Below, one piece after another: positions 35,171 to 48,879 of a DNA stretch of 64,000 nucleotides. How positions within the stretch are numbered: position 1 is the first letter of the stretch; every line of letters begins with the position of its first letter. The notes under the pieces were generated by a model that searched no databases, was not told the origin of the DNA, and saw nothing but the letters and a program-made list of their open reading frames with translations. The position numbers and the translations under genes are program-made. Source of the DNA: Apostichopus japonicus (Eukaryota > Echinodermata > Holothuroidea > Aspidochirotida > Stichopodidae); NCBI RefSeq assembly GCF_037975245.1, contig NC_092570.1, positions 4,124,001 to 4,188,000 of the forward strand. The letters run 5' to 3'.

Positions 35171-38100
35171 ATTATTGTCGATTTATTTTCCAAACTTATG
35201 AGGTCTCGAATGTTCTCTCCACCCCCGCCCCCCCCCCCCCAATTTCTTTATCATTGAGCTGACACGTGCTATTATTTATATACATATATATGCATATTTC
35301 ATATCACATATTTTGGTTTGAATAGGTTATTATGTTAGTCTGCGTTATAAATATGCATGAGAATCATTATTATCAATCTTGAATATTCATTAATGTTCGA
35401 AAAAATGTAAAAATGTTCAAGAAAGACGGAGTTAGAAGTCAAAACCATCTAAAGGGTAAAAACATGAAACTATGATTCGGGTCCTAGCGTGGTATGTTGT
35501 ACCTCTTTATGAGGCAGGATATGGTCTCTGTTTACAAACAAAACATTTTCACATTCGCATTTCTGTGTCTTTTTATCACAATTGTTTTACCAAATATTGT
35601 ACACAAAATCCTATTTCTGCCTTACTAAATACCGTAGTTTGACATTTTATTAATTAATTTTCAATGTGCAATTAAAAACTGAGTTTGTTTTACATAATTG
35701 CGATTTCAGCGAAGTTGATAGAGATACGTAGAAAAGGGTACGACATTATTTTGGTCAACTTTTTATCCCTGAAGAAAGAGATATTATTCAATAATTGAAA
35801 TACTTTTCCAGTTTTAAGATGATTTCTTTTTTATCTCTTTACTTCAACATGACTAAATTTGATTTTTGTTTTGTTTTTGAAGGAAGGTTATTAACATACA
35901 GATATAATAACAATGATAGATACTCAAATTGTATACATCTACAGCTTCATCTGTTACGTAAGTATATGTTAGGGCTAAGTGTTCATATTCGTTTTGAACA
36001 GTTACAAACACCCCTTTCGGGATAAATTAACTTTTTGTTTTGACATTACTGAAAAGAAATGTTGATATATAATTTGTCTTGAAGTTTATTTGCATGAGAA
36101 TAGAACAACTCCATTTTGCAAATTGCACATATACACCAAAAAGAAAATTGCAGATTTTATACAAATAATATATCTATATGCTCCACTATTACGAACATGT
36201 ACGTAGGCCTATATCAGGATATACTTAACCTCACGTTAGGTTCGAACCGCTTTAAGCTATCGAGGTAGACAACATTTCTTGCTGCAAAGAACTGTTACCA
36301 TTTGGTTTGGCGGTCAGTGTGCTTGCGTTGATACATATGCTACGTTTTAAATGTATAACTATGTTGCTTTAATATTCAAAATTAGTATAACCAGTTTGAT
36401 ATCGAGATGAATGAACCTCTTTTCTGTTATTTTTTCGAATAATGATTATGCTAAGACCAAAGATTTACAATTGTTTATTAGATAAACAAACCCCTTTCAA
36501 TATTAATAAACAGCTTTTGATATCTTTTTCTCATAACTTTTGATTTCAGATTAGTTTCTATTTCTCTAACAATAACATGTAAAACACAACAAACGAGACG
36601 GTATGATTTGTAACATATGCAATCATAAAAGAAATATATTACAAATAGACATCAACAATAACCGGAATTTAAACACAATACATTACAAACGACCCAATTT
36701 ATATATTCTATTGGTTTGTATTAATATTATACTATGTAATTAAGGATATTACCTTGAGTAAAACATAAATATTTCTAAACTGAATTCGAAGCTACTTGGA
36801 ACATTTTCTTTAGTAACTTTAACTCCTAAACTTATCCAATAAAGAGGGGGGAGGGGGGGGTCACATTTAGAATAACCGTAAGTTTTACATGTTACATTGT
36901 CCACCATCTATCTAAATAGGAAATAATACGTCTTGTAAATGTTTAGACCAACCTATTTGTAATAATTAGTGAAAGACATTACTTTAAACTTTTAAATAGA
37001 AAGACAAGAAAAATTTTGATCTCATGTATTCCTCTTTAACTAATAAAACTGAAGAGTCCATCAGTAGATGAAGAAAGATATTGAATTCTTCTTTCTTTAC
37101 AAACTGTAACGCTGTGTATTAATGTTGCTACATTGTGGTGGTAACATACAGAGTTTTAATAACAATATAATGAACTTGGAAAAGTGATCCGTTAATTTTG
37201 TCAACAAAAAGTACTTACACCAAAAACCAAAGAGAAAGAAATTAAACAATCAAAAAGTTTGACGATTGACCAAAACAAAAAAGAGATAACATTAAATTTT
37301 GGGCTCGCATTTGCTTCTGTGTTAATGGCTATAGCTTAATGTTGTAGAGTAGTTAGATTGGTTTAACGACACATATCTCTTATTTGAATTTAAAAGCTGC
37401 TCAATAATGTATGAATATTATATGGCTTGGTCAAAGTCACAGAAAGTTGCAACCCAGACTTAGTGCAGCTTTAAATATTTCAATGAGTTTTTAAACAGTC
37501 GTAGTTTCAATGTGAAAGGTTTATAGACTATATTACTTTATTAAAGCAAATCTCCGGAGTTATTATCCCTTAAAGATAATTATAAGAAAGAAAGAAATTA
37601 AAATTTTGTATATTATCAAGTTCAATCCTTTATTAGCAATGTTTACAAGAACATTAACTATAACGCATATACCGTGTATTAAGAGAAAGAAACACAATCT
37701 GCGGAAATATTAAGTTTCGTATTTTGGATAAAACATATACTAATTCTAATAACCTTTCATGTTGCATGTGAATATTTTAAGCAATTGTCAAAGTGGACAA
37801 TTGTTGATGTTTTTAGTACAAATGTGGTTGGATAAATAGTAATTTGAACAAAAGCAAATCTCCTTGTAAGTGTTATTCAAGTTTCGTTTCAGTAAAGAAA
37901 ATGGGTCCTTTTATATACTTTAACATTAGTCGAGAATACAATTTTGTTATTGCCTCTATTTGTTTTCTTGAGTTGTAACGTTCCAGTACTTTACAAATGC
38001 ACCTTAATTTTCTTGTTTGGAATAAAAGAAAAATTAAAAGTGAATTAATACAAATAAATTGAGTGTACTTGAGACGATAACCGTTTTATATGTAAAGTGT

Positions 38101-39273
38101 TTCTCTTTACATATACGTGCTATATATATAAATATATATGTATATATAAATATGTATGTATATATATATATTTATTATGATTATTATTATGATTATTATT
38201 TTATAGATGTGTAATGTTGATGCATGTAGTACATTTATTGAGTTATTCTGTATCGAATAAAACAGACGGTACTGCTTGTCTTTGGCAACATGTTAAAGGA
38301 TTATTATTATTATTAAAGAAACACAACACTGTATGTTAAATATAATATAGATATCATATACATGCTTTACAAAACAAAAACATAAATGTTTATTAGCTTG
38401 CATACTGAATGTCTCAATATTTAAAATTTTTAATTTAACGTTCGGAGATTTTTCTCTGCAAAATAATGTCAAGATTACTCATCATAAAAAGAACATTTTA
38501 TGATTGGTTTTTCTCAATCAAATTGAAAAGATTAATTTTTGTAAAGAAACAGAACAATACAACAACAACAGAAGTTTAAAAAAGAACGTTTAATGTGGAA
38601 GTGATTTTTCAAAATCAATATTATCATGTTAATAAAATTATTTTTAGCGGCACGTTTTGATAGCCTCCAACTAATGTCTTTTCTATATAAAGAATTCATG
38701 CAGAAATCAACATTGCTTACATTTAATGAAAAAAATATTTTCGCGGTTATATTTAATACTAAGTTTTCAATTTCAAAACGTCTCTACTTTATAAAACTTT
38801 GTTGTAACTCTTGAAATTTCTTTCAAACAAAAATAAAAAAATATTAAATTTACCCAAATAGCTAATTGAAGATTTTCATCAAAAGACTTTTCTCATATTG
38901 ATGTCTTACCCTCTGTACTATTTTTGAGTTAGTTTTAATTAGCCACCGTTAACACTGACAAGACATCTATCTCTTCTTTTTAGCTTTCGTTTCCTTTTAA
39001 CTTATTAATTTTGCGAGTAATTTTTAAGAAAGTTTTTCTCATCAGTTAAACGATAATTTCAACTGAGTTACCCATCTATGAGATAAAAAATAATAATGTT
39101 TATTTTCCTTGGATAAATTATATGAAAAAGTGAAAATGACAATCCAAAATAATTGAAATAGTGGAAATTAATAGGATATTCCCATTTTTGCTGTCCTTTT
39201 TGAGAACAAAATTTCTACCAAACATTAAAAAAAAAAATATATTAAAGAAAAAAACGGTTTTTGTAATACTCAC

Positions 39274-39277
39274 CCAT
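39274..39277 (-). CDS. Probable start exon of the nuclear receptor (ATG G)
   Basis: The minus strand reads aaataATGG|gtgagt: a start codon with A at -3 and G at +4, directly followed by a strong donor. One base after ATG is phase 1, exactly what exon 2 needs, giving [14 protein letters not shown]. It lies next to the GC-richer block that looks like a promoter. A rival is ATGGACAG|gtgaga at 33426-33419, which fits only with the weak acceptor at 31157-31158. Confidence 0.45.
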
Positions 39278-39449
39278 TATTTCAAACAGCAAAACGTTAA
39301 TCAATTTTCAGAAAAATATATTCTCGTTGCAAAATAGTTCTTATTTTTCTTTCAACAAAAAAAAAGTTTTAAAACATATCACTTTCCGACTTCTCTGGAC
39401 AAAATTTCTCTTGAAGTAAGATCAACCTGTAAGTGACCTAATACTTATT

Positions 39450-40100
39450 TAATCCCAACTTTTCAACTCCCCCAAACCTCTTCTAAAACGGCTTCTTCCT
39501 TCCAAACACTTGCAGGCAGGACTCTTACGTATTGATCGTAGACGATATTGATGCGTCATTCGCCCATATATTTGCAAATGCCATATGATTGCCCAAGTTC
39601 CCCTAAAAGCGCGCCACAAATCAAAAGTTGCCCACTTAATACAAGTTGAGCCCCCTTAAACGCTGTTCTCATCGAATATCCACCCTCCCTCTTCAAAATT
39701 GTCTCGGTGATGCGATCGAGATTCAATTAACCATCGGTTATCGTTCAACTTCCATCAATCGCGCCTCGAGTATCAGCGGGCCGACCAATCACCTCGACGC
39801 AGACGGTACGGAGATTCAAGTGGTCGAACACAATTCATTAAACAAAAAACTTTTCTATTGGTTGCGCAGGAACTTGAAAAGGGGAGGACGAGGAACGGCG
39901 GGAATGGCTTTGGATGAGCTAAATTGCAAGCGAAGAGATTTTCAACCATTTTTTCGATTTTTTTCGCGCTTGCTCTCTGATTCGGGAATGCTAGTGGCCT
40001 CTTCGCGTTGATAATTCTGTTTGTTCAGTTGTGCGATCAATAAGTTTATTTCACGGGCGATATCGCGCGTTTTTCAATCTTTCCACTTGCCCCTATAGCA
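39450..40100 (-). promoter_or_regulatory. Candidate promoter / 5' region of the nuclear receptor gene
   Basis: A GC-richer, CpG-containing block in AT-rich surroundings, immediately upstream of the probable start exon. It has CCAAT boxes in both orientations (GACCAATCAC and TATTGGTTGC), an octamer-like ATTTGCAAAT, and GGTTATCG. A plus-strand frame at 39646-40011 shows no domain and is probably fortuitous. Confidence 0.4.
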
Positions 40101-40569
40101 TTTAGAGGATTTGACGAGAAGAAGCTTAGGGAATCTCTCTCCCTATTTTTGCTAAATTTTGTAGGGTTAACCGGGAAACAAAAAAAAGAGATAAAAAGAA
40201 AAAGTTGATAAAATGGAAGAATCTACAATGTTACGATTAATATAGCAACAACAACAAAAAGAGAAGAGAAAAATAGAAAAATAATTGAAGAAGAGAAGAA
40301 TGTCAAAATGTCAGGAAAGAAGTGAAAGATCGCGCGCCACAATGTCTGAATGAATACGAAATATCCCTAAGAGGGACAGTATCTGTAATATCAGCTTTGG
40401 CTTGATGAATAGATGAATAAAGTTATATCATTGGTGTAGTATACGTTAAAGAGATACGATAAGTGATTATGAAAAGGTGTAACTTACTGGTGTGTGAAAA
40501 AGCATAGTACAATAGCGTCCGCAATTTTGTTTTAGTTTTGTTTTAGAAGGAAAAAAATCACATATTTAA

Positions 40570-40570
<1 letters not shown>

Positions 40571-40602
<32 letters not shown>
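40571..40602. repeat. (TA)n microsatellite
   Basis: About 16 TA units, followed by AATAAT-type imperfect repeats. Confidence 0.9.
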
Positions 40603-40605
<3 letters not shown>

Positions 40606-43600
40606 ACAATAATAATAACACATAATAATAATACATAATAATATACACATAACCTTATTCAAGAAACTGCTGACGGTATTGTACCATACTATTTGAACGG
40701 TATAGTCCTCTAGCTCGTTTCGTTTAATTTCTGTTCTTAATTTTGGCCCATAAATCAAACGCCGAGAATAAACTGACGTAGAAACATGCTCCTTTATGAA
40801 GGAATAGATAAAATTGTACATATACACTTAGCTGTACCTATAAAGACGTTTTATATTTCATCTAAAAAAGAAGACATAATCTTGCATAAGGTAATGTACG
40901 TGTCAGAAGCCATATTACATTTCATTTCATAATAAATGGATTTTGAATTGCGGTAGAGTAGAATGTATAGTGGTTGAAGAAAACGTTTGTTAAATGAAAG
41001 ACACCCTTTTCATTCATTTATTTGTTCATTAAATAATTAATTAATTCATTAATCTATTTATTTATTTATGTATTTATTTATTTATGCATTTATTTATTTA
41101 TTTGTGTAATTATTTGGCATGTTTAAAATAACGTAATTAACACGTTAAACAGTCGGTCTGTAATATTATATAAGAAAAGACAAACAAATAGTACATTAAT
41201 AAATTTGCTCATTTTCTTCATTTTGAATTTATCTCATACATTTGTAATTTCCACAAAAAAGCTACTTCATTACTAATATGTATCGCTTATACAACATTTG
41301 GTACAATGAAAAAGTGAATCACATAATATAATTGTGAATATTTGAATAACTAAAATCTAAAAAGGAAAAATAATAAGTTGACCGAAAACTGAATGAAGAA
41401 GTACTTGACTGAGTGAATACATGAATAAATTAAAGTTATAAATCCATGCATGAGATGAAGTCATGAATAAATATTGATGATTATAACATTTTAAAATATC
41501 AGCCATTTTGGAAAGTTAAACAATCAACAAAGAACAATGTTAAGTCTATTAATCTGGTAAAATTATGAATAATATAGTTACACGGCTGAGAATGGTCCAA
41601 CTCGCAATGATAATAATAAAAATATTTCATTCCGGCTATAAGTATGCCAACAGAGTTCGGCTTGCACAGTGATTGGCCATGCGGTAATTCTTAAACTTGA
41701 TGAAAATCGCTCATTTTGATCCCTCTGCTTGCAGTAATACCTTTTGTCTTCAAAAATTGACAAAGGGAATTCTTTATCGAAAGACTATAGAAATACTTTT
41801 CTTGTAGTATTTTCTAGTAATAATGTTATGATTTATTCGAAGTTTATTTATGTTTTATTTGTTCTCATATTATCATATAAGTAGTCATATTTTTGTTCTT
41901 AACCAGAGAATCGATGGGTATATATTTTAATACTGAAAAGAATAGGAAAGTTTGATTTGAAAAAAAGTGTTATATGCATGTATCTAATAATTTACCAGAA
42001 GACAAAGTATGACAAGTGAATAATGAAAAACATCAAAACACATCAAAAATAGACATTCTTAATAAAACATTTTTTCATAATCTCTGACTGATTTTTGCTT
42101 TGTAACAAAAATTGATCATTTGGGAAAAAATTCAGCAATTTTCAATAACTTATAGAAAGAATTAAAAGAAACGGTACAAAAATACCTCCCCCCAAAAAAT
42201 AAAAATATTGCCAACAGCTAAGAAATTAATGTGCAAGAAAATTAAATTTCACAATGTTTTTACATGGATCTGTTTAGTGTTGTTCTGTTCCTAACAATGT
42301 TCTTCGTCTTTTCGCCTTTTTTTTTTATTATTTATTATTTTGTATCTTGACCTAAAATTTCATATTTTTATACACAAAAACCTGATTTTTTCACCTGCGA
42401 TGCATATGTAATAGGATAACGATTAAAATCTCGTCTAGCTGTAAACTGCCCCCTGGCTAACAAGTGCCGAATCGACGATATGTTATTTTAAAGTTGATCT
42501 TCAAAATAGGGGAACAATTTTCGTCAAAGGTGAAACAATACAGAAACCCAAATGCCAAAATGATTGGCAAGGAGAATAGGACAGTGCCTCTAGCGTTGAT
42601 AGACATCGGCGAGTAAAAAAAGATTTGGTTCACAAAGTTGAGGAAAAAAACGTAAAGAAAAGAAATAATGCTTGGCAGAGAAATCCTAAGAACGACCAAG
42701 GGAAAACTTTAACTTTTGTTTTAAAGTTCAGAAAATAATATTTCCATTTTTTCCTTTGTTTTCTCCTCTTTGTTGTTTTTCGTTTAGTCTTACATTTTCT
42801 TTTAACTGTTTAAAGGAGCTTGATGTTAAAGAAATGACAACTTTACCAGGATATGGGAAGGGATGTTGAATTGTTTTCCCCAAAATATCGAAAGGTCCCA
42901 ATATCAATAATATCGATAGGTTAGTGTTGTTGGAAGACATGGGTTTGATTCAATGTAAACGTCATTAAATGACCATCATAATCTACATACATTCTATCAA
43001 CCATGAACTGCATGTCAAAAACATTTCAAAAGAAGAAATATTCCCCCAAAAGAGCACCTTACGCATGTTATTCCTTTTTTTTTTTTTTGGTGATATAATA
43101 ATCTTGTGAATGGTTGCATTTTGGCAAGCTGCGGGGAAAGGAGAAAAAAATAAGAAATAAGGAGAGAAATGACTATCCTGAAGGTTATAAACTCAATACT
43201 AGAATGATTGCCCGTATTGTTTTGTTTTTAAAATCGACGCAACGTAAAAATATGCAAGAACCAAAAATTGGGTAGTATTTTTAATTTCGTGTCTAATGTT
43301 ATGATTTTCTATCGCTAAATAAAATACTCTGAAAGAAAAGTCATCATTTCCTAAATAATATTTTGGATCACATTACTCCCTACCAATGTTGCTGATAAAT
43401 AAAGGGATCGATATTCACAGATGATCGCATCGTCAGGACTCGCTGTCACGCAGTCGCATTCTAGCTTCTTTTTAGTAAAAAGAAAACCAATGAATCGATT
43501 TAAAAATTATAACGTCACTTTTCACGAAATATGCTAATGGAACGCTTTACACAGCTTTTGGTCATTGCTATATTTTTTTTCAATTTAAAACTTGACGAAT

Positions 43601-43611
43601 ATTGCTTGAAA

Positions 43612-43712
43612 ATTATTATTATTGATAATAATAATATAGATAATAACAACAATAATAACAACAACAATAATAACAGCAACAACAATAATAATAATAATAA
43701 CTATAACAACAT
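43612..43712. repeat. (AAT/AAC)n trinucleotide microsatellite
   Basis: Mixed AAT and AAC triplets for about 100 bases. A plus-strand frame rich in Asn across it is an artefact of the repeat. Confidence 0.9.
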
Positions 43713-44492
43713 AAACCGGTACTTTGATTTTTCTTTCAAATTAATAAATAATCATGTGACGTCAGCATGTAATCGCCATAACATCCTTTACGTTTAAGAT
43801 CATTATGCCTTCTACCATTCACAAGGCCAATCCCCGGAGATTGTATTCAATAAATTGGTATATACAACTTTAAAGATCTCGTTTAATGTTGTCCAAAGTT
43901 TTCAGTATTATTCGCATTATTGATTTAAATTGCCTTCAAGCTACACAGCATTTCATGTGTTTTCAGCTTTGGGTTAATTTACAATAAATTCGTCATTTTT
44001 CTCCTTCTCCCAATTTCTCCCTGTCTCTTCGCTATTGGGTTTGAACAGCAATATTGTATATGTTAGCATAATAAGTGATATAAGTTGTTTGGTAGGAACG
44101 CATATATACGTGATGGATGTTGGCTATATACCATTATAAGTCCATTATTTCATTTAACATGACAAGTCTAAACAGACAAACTTTTAAATCTAAGAATTCA
44201 GTCAAAAACGAATTTATATACAACTGATGAGTTTATTACCTTGTGCCTTCAGGGAAAGCACTCTGATTATTTAAGAAGAATAAAATATTACATCAGTAAA
44301 AAATTTAACAAGTGTGGGACAGATTTATCCTTATACAAGATACCATCCTAAACCTATTAACCAATTCTTTAAACTAACCATTTTGTGTTTAATATCCATC
44401 GGTTTGATATGTTGTGATGTAAGTGTAGGATTATATGAGGTATAGGACGGAAATAAAGTGTCGTTATATATGTCAGTAGGGAAAATGAAAAG

Positions 44493-44912
<420 letters not shown>

Positions 44913-45147
44913 CAACATAACACACAAACAAACAAACAACAAAAAACACAAAGCAAAACACAAATATTGAAAAAAATTAAGATTATGATTAAGTCATCTT
45001 TACAAGATATATATAGAAATGTCAAATAATCTATAAATTATTCAAATCAATTTATAAGAAAATAGAAGCAACGTTAACACATTTTTTGTTTTGTCAGAAG
45101 GAGATTGTTGACAAGAATGCAGTAACGTGAAATAACGTCTCTATATC

Positions 45148-45459
45148 CAGGCGCGTAGCCAGGAATTCGCCAAGGGAGGGGCGAAAATGTCGGCAAACTT
45201 TCAGAGCCGTAGATACGGCATTGCCAACTATCTAAGCGTAGCGCCACCATGGCCTGGCGCGAAGCGTACAAGAAAATTTTGGCTGAAAATGCCTCCCAGA
45301 TCGCTGGAAATGGCACTTCCCAGGCCTTGTAAGTTGTATCTTAGCATTTTCTCTTTTGAAATTACTAGCGATATCATAAAAAAAATTTAAATTTAAAAAA
45401 AAATATGCTCAAGGGGGGGGGCGGCTGCCCCCTTCCCCCCCCCCTTGGCTACGCGCCTG
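45148..45459. mobile_element. hAT-like MITE copy A, 312 bp
   Basis: The ends CAGGCGCGTAGCCA and TGGCTACGCGCCTG are exact inverted repeats. A perfect 8-bp target duplication TCTATATC flanks it (45140-45147 and 45460-45467). The interior is shared with the copy at 54401, and a long G/C run lies near the right end. The small frames in it are not genes. Confidence 0.93.
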
Positions 45460-47055
45460 TCTATATCTTGAATTGTAATAACACAACACACTAAAGAAAA
45501 GCTCTGTTGTTAATGAGCTACTCCAAACAATTAATGATCTTCGCATTTGAGCACAGTTAATTGGTAAACTGTTTTGCCTAACAGTAAGCTCATTGTACCA
45601 GAGGGTGAGAAAGACAACTGTTCTCAGATGTTCATCAGAAACTGAAACAATAAAAGTAAAATTAGTCATATTCATATTTATGAGTTTCATTTCACAACAT
45701 TGTTTTAACTTGTGTCTATTAAAAGACAAGCAAAATCAAACAGGTTCTTAAACTCTAAGCGCCAGTTGTTTTTATTCTTTATTGGAATATTCTTACCTGA
45801 CTGGTTTTGCAACATCATTTCAGGAAATTCCAACTATAATGATTTTAATTATACCATAATCCTGCATTTTACAACTGAGCACAGGATCAGAAGAGTTTTT
45901 TCTTATCCATATTTGTTTTGTTTTAAAGTTTCAAATCCAGTCGTTTAACATTATACCTAACCACCAAAATAAAACAGAAATAGAGATATAAGACAATTCC
46001 CTGCTTTACATTCACCGTAGAATTTCATTAGCCATCTATATCGATTGGAGTCTGTAGTGTTTTAGCTAGGAGCGGGAAAACGATAGTTTTTGAGATTAAG
46101 GATTAAGTTTGATTCCTCCCAGAATCTTGATGAGGATGTTAGCACCTGGCTCTTAGAGACAGATCGAATCGAGTCTCTCAGTGTTTGACCAGGGGCAGAT
46201 TTCTAGTTGGTCCTGCCATTAAAATAGCCTGGCCTTCCGGTCTAAAATATAATGATTTGACACGGGAGCATATTCGCCTGCACGCCGGCAAGATTCTTTG
46301 AAAGCTCCGGGCCATAAAATGGATACTGTGTTCGTATCTCTCTACCAATATCTCAACAAAACCTTTTGCCATTCCTCGGGAGGAGATGAATATAGTCTAA
46401 TTGTTTTTGCTTCTTTGGAGCAACTCCCTACCTTATACCCCTCTCATTCTCTTTCTCTCTTTCTTCTTCTTCTTGTTCTTCCTCTTCTTCTTCTTCCCTT
46501 TTATCTCCAAAAATTGAGCAAAAGTAAGGGCCTCGCGGCAAAATCTCAAATCGTTCCTAAATGAGAGACTCAACTCTTGCAGCTGTCATACAGAGGGGGA
46601 GAACGTTATTGAAAAAAGGAGAAGATTTAATAGTTTTTTTTTTCTGTCTTTCCTTCTACTTCTTCTTTCCTTGTATATGGAATTTATCCCTCATATACAT
46701 AGGACTAAGCCATTCCTCGGGTCAAAAATGGCGAAAGGGTTATCGGCTAACGGGGTATATTGATTTGTGTAAGCAGGAGGCTTTCGGATGGGAAAAATTA
46801 GATTAAAGTCGAGCTTTTTCAAAACATGAAAATGTATTCACTGACACTCTTTGGGATTACTGTTCGTATTGTACACGCTGTTGAATGTGCCTCGGGTAAG
46901 AGGAGAAAAAAATCATGTTGAATATGATTTAAGTAACAACTTGATACAGAGAATAACAAAGAGATAATTCAGTCATGTAGTAATATTTAGGTTATCTCGC
47001 CTCTGTTAAATAAGTGTTACAGTTTTAATTAAAGTGTCAAGTGTATTGACGAGTG

Positions 47056-47111
47056 TATATACAGATATATATATATATATATATTGTTATAGTTATAGTA
47101 ATATAGTTATA

Positions 47112-47150
<39 letters not shown>

Positions 47151-47287
47151 ATAGTTATATATATAGTTCTAGTTATATTTATATATATATATAGTTATAT
47201 ATATATATATATATATATATATTTACATTTATATAGTTATATAGAGTTATATATAGCCATACATATATATAGTTATATATGTTATAT
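47056..47287. repeat. (TA)n microsatellite with AGTTATAG interruptions
   Basis: TA runs alternate with GTTATAGTTATAG-type segments for about 230 bases. Confidence 0.9.
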
Positions 47288-47879
47288 ACACTGAATTGTA
47301 TGCATATCATTTTGAAATCAGAAACAAAAATGGTTTCCTGTTTGTGTTACTCGTAAGAAGTTTTTGTAGATATAATTTTGGCTGTGCATGTGTTAAATGA
47401 GGTCAACCACTTTAATTTGATAACCCCCTGATGTTTAAAATATGCAAATAGGTATACGGTAACTACCAATTTAATTAGAACTAACATTTTTCCTCCCTGG
47501 CTGTTCAGTTGTTTTATTTGGTCTACGCTTGATATAGGCCTACACATCTTTTAAGTATCACCTACTATACAAAAATAAACAGACTCCTCCTTTATGCAAA
47601 TAGGCCATATCTACAGCTATACAAATATTTAATGACAGTGGTGCCCGACATTTACATCTAGGGGTCTTCAGCCACCCCAGCCACCCCCCACCCCCTCCGA
47701 TAAAAAAAATAGTGGAGGGCCCCCTACCCCTCTGACAGAGTATTACGTCAATTTCCTGAGCACATGTATATACCGTACAAATGCCCCTATTATACCATTC
47801 TGTGCACCTCAACAGTTGTATAAATCTTCAACATTTCGTTTCACTTCTTTTGAATCTAAGCACCGTCCACTCTACTGAA

Positions 47880-48205
47880 GTGTTCCAAATGGTACAAAAG
47901 GGAACTATAAAAAGGGTCCAAAGGGGTACTGAATTGGTACCTTACTAAGAGGGTTCCGAAAGAGTACCAAAAGTGTGCTGTAGGGCCGTTTGCTTAAAGG
48001 GCACTAAGTTTGTGCTAAAAAGCCTTCCAAAAGAGTACCAAAGTGTGTTCTAAAAGGATTCTTGCTAAATTGGGTTTCACAAAAGTATATACGGAACCAA
48101 ATTGAACTATATTCCAAAGGGGTAATAGGGGGCATGGGGGACTGAGAGGGTGTTAAGAGGCTACTATACCGTTTCGTTACTAAAATGTTTTTGAAGAGGG
48201 TACTG
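47880..48205. repeat. Degenerate short-unit repeat (AAAGGGTNC type)
   Basis: Many imperfect copies of AAAGGGTAC / AAGAGTACCAAA / AAAGGGTGCT are scattered over about 320 bases with no constant period. It looks like an old, decayed minisatellite. Confidence 0.5.
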
Positions 48206-48879
48206 AAAGGGTGCTTTGTGAAGGAATACTGTCTGCAGATTGACGCCTTTCAAATCAAGCTATCTCTGCTTAAAGCATTTAAGAACCCTTCTCAAGAAGA
48301 ATTTTTTTTCTTGAGACAAAACAAAAATAGCCCCACATTCACCCTCATCAACCACTGGCTAAAGAGTTACAACGAATCTCAGGTCCTCGTTTTTTTTTCG
48401 TTTTTTTTCTTTCTTATTTAACATTTATTTGTTTCCATTATTTTCATGTTTACAAGCCTATTTACTATTTGAGCACCTTTAACTCGTTTTCTTTTTGCTT
48501 ACTTTTATATTTGAAACCGTTTTTCTTTTCTTGTAGAATATAAACAATAAAAATACATCATCATTACTCCGACTGAGAAATACGCCCTATTCGCAAAAGA
48601 AGAAGAAAACAATATTAAACAGTTACGTTAAAAAAATCGCATTGCGCAAAACTTTGAATCAATAAGAGAACATTATTCCCGACCAAGAAATTCCAAAGAT
48701 TCAAAACGGATTGATTGATGTCTTAAAGTTCTTCTTGAAAAGACGAAATGACAAATATATATATATAAGACCAGAATATTGAGAAGAAAGAAAAGAAAAG
48801 GAAAAGCTGAACTATAAAAGAGAGAATTGGATACCTCTGTAAACCGAACATGACAGTTCATTTTAATTTCGATTCATTC

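Larger units (their letters stand above)
31140..39273. other. Receptor intron 1 (if the start exon near 39.28 kb is right), 8.1 kb
   Basis: Very AT-rich, with a 73-bp minisatellite at its 3' end, TA runs near 38120-38170, and a more complex block at about 34690-35170. No other conserved exon is seen. Confidence 0.5.

Noticed and set aside
36225-36265. tRNA-like B box GGTTCGAACC
   Set aside because: The motif is a palindrome, and neither strand shows an A box or an acceptor stem at the right distance.
39646-40011. 121-codon plus-strand frame
   Set aside because: It lies in the GC-richer promoter-like block, where stop codons are rarer; no domain is seen.
46298-46806. Two adjacent plus-strand frames of 81-88 codons
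   Set aside because: The first runs through a CTT-rich tract and neither resembles a protein; there is no splice evidence joining them.
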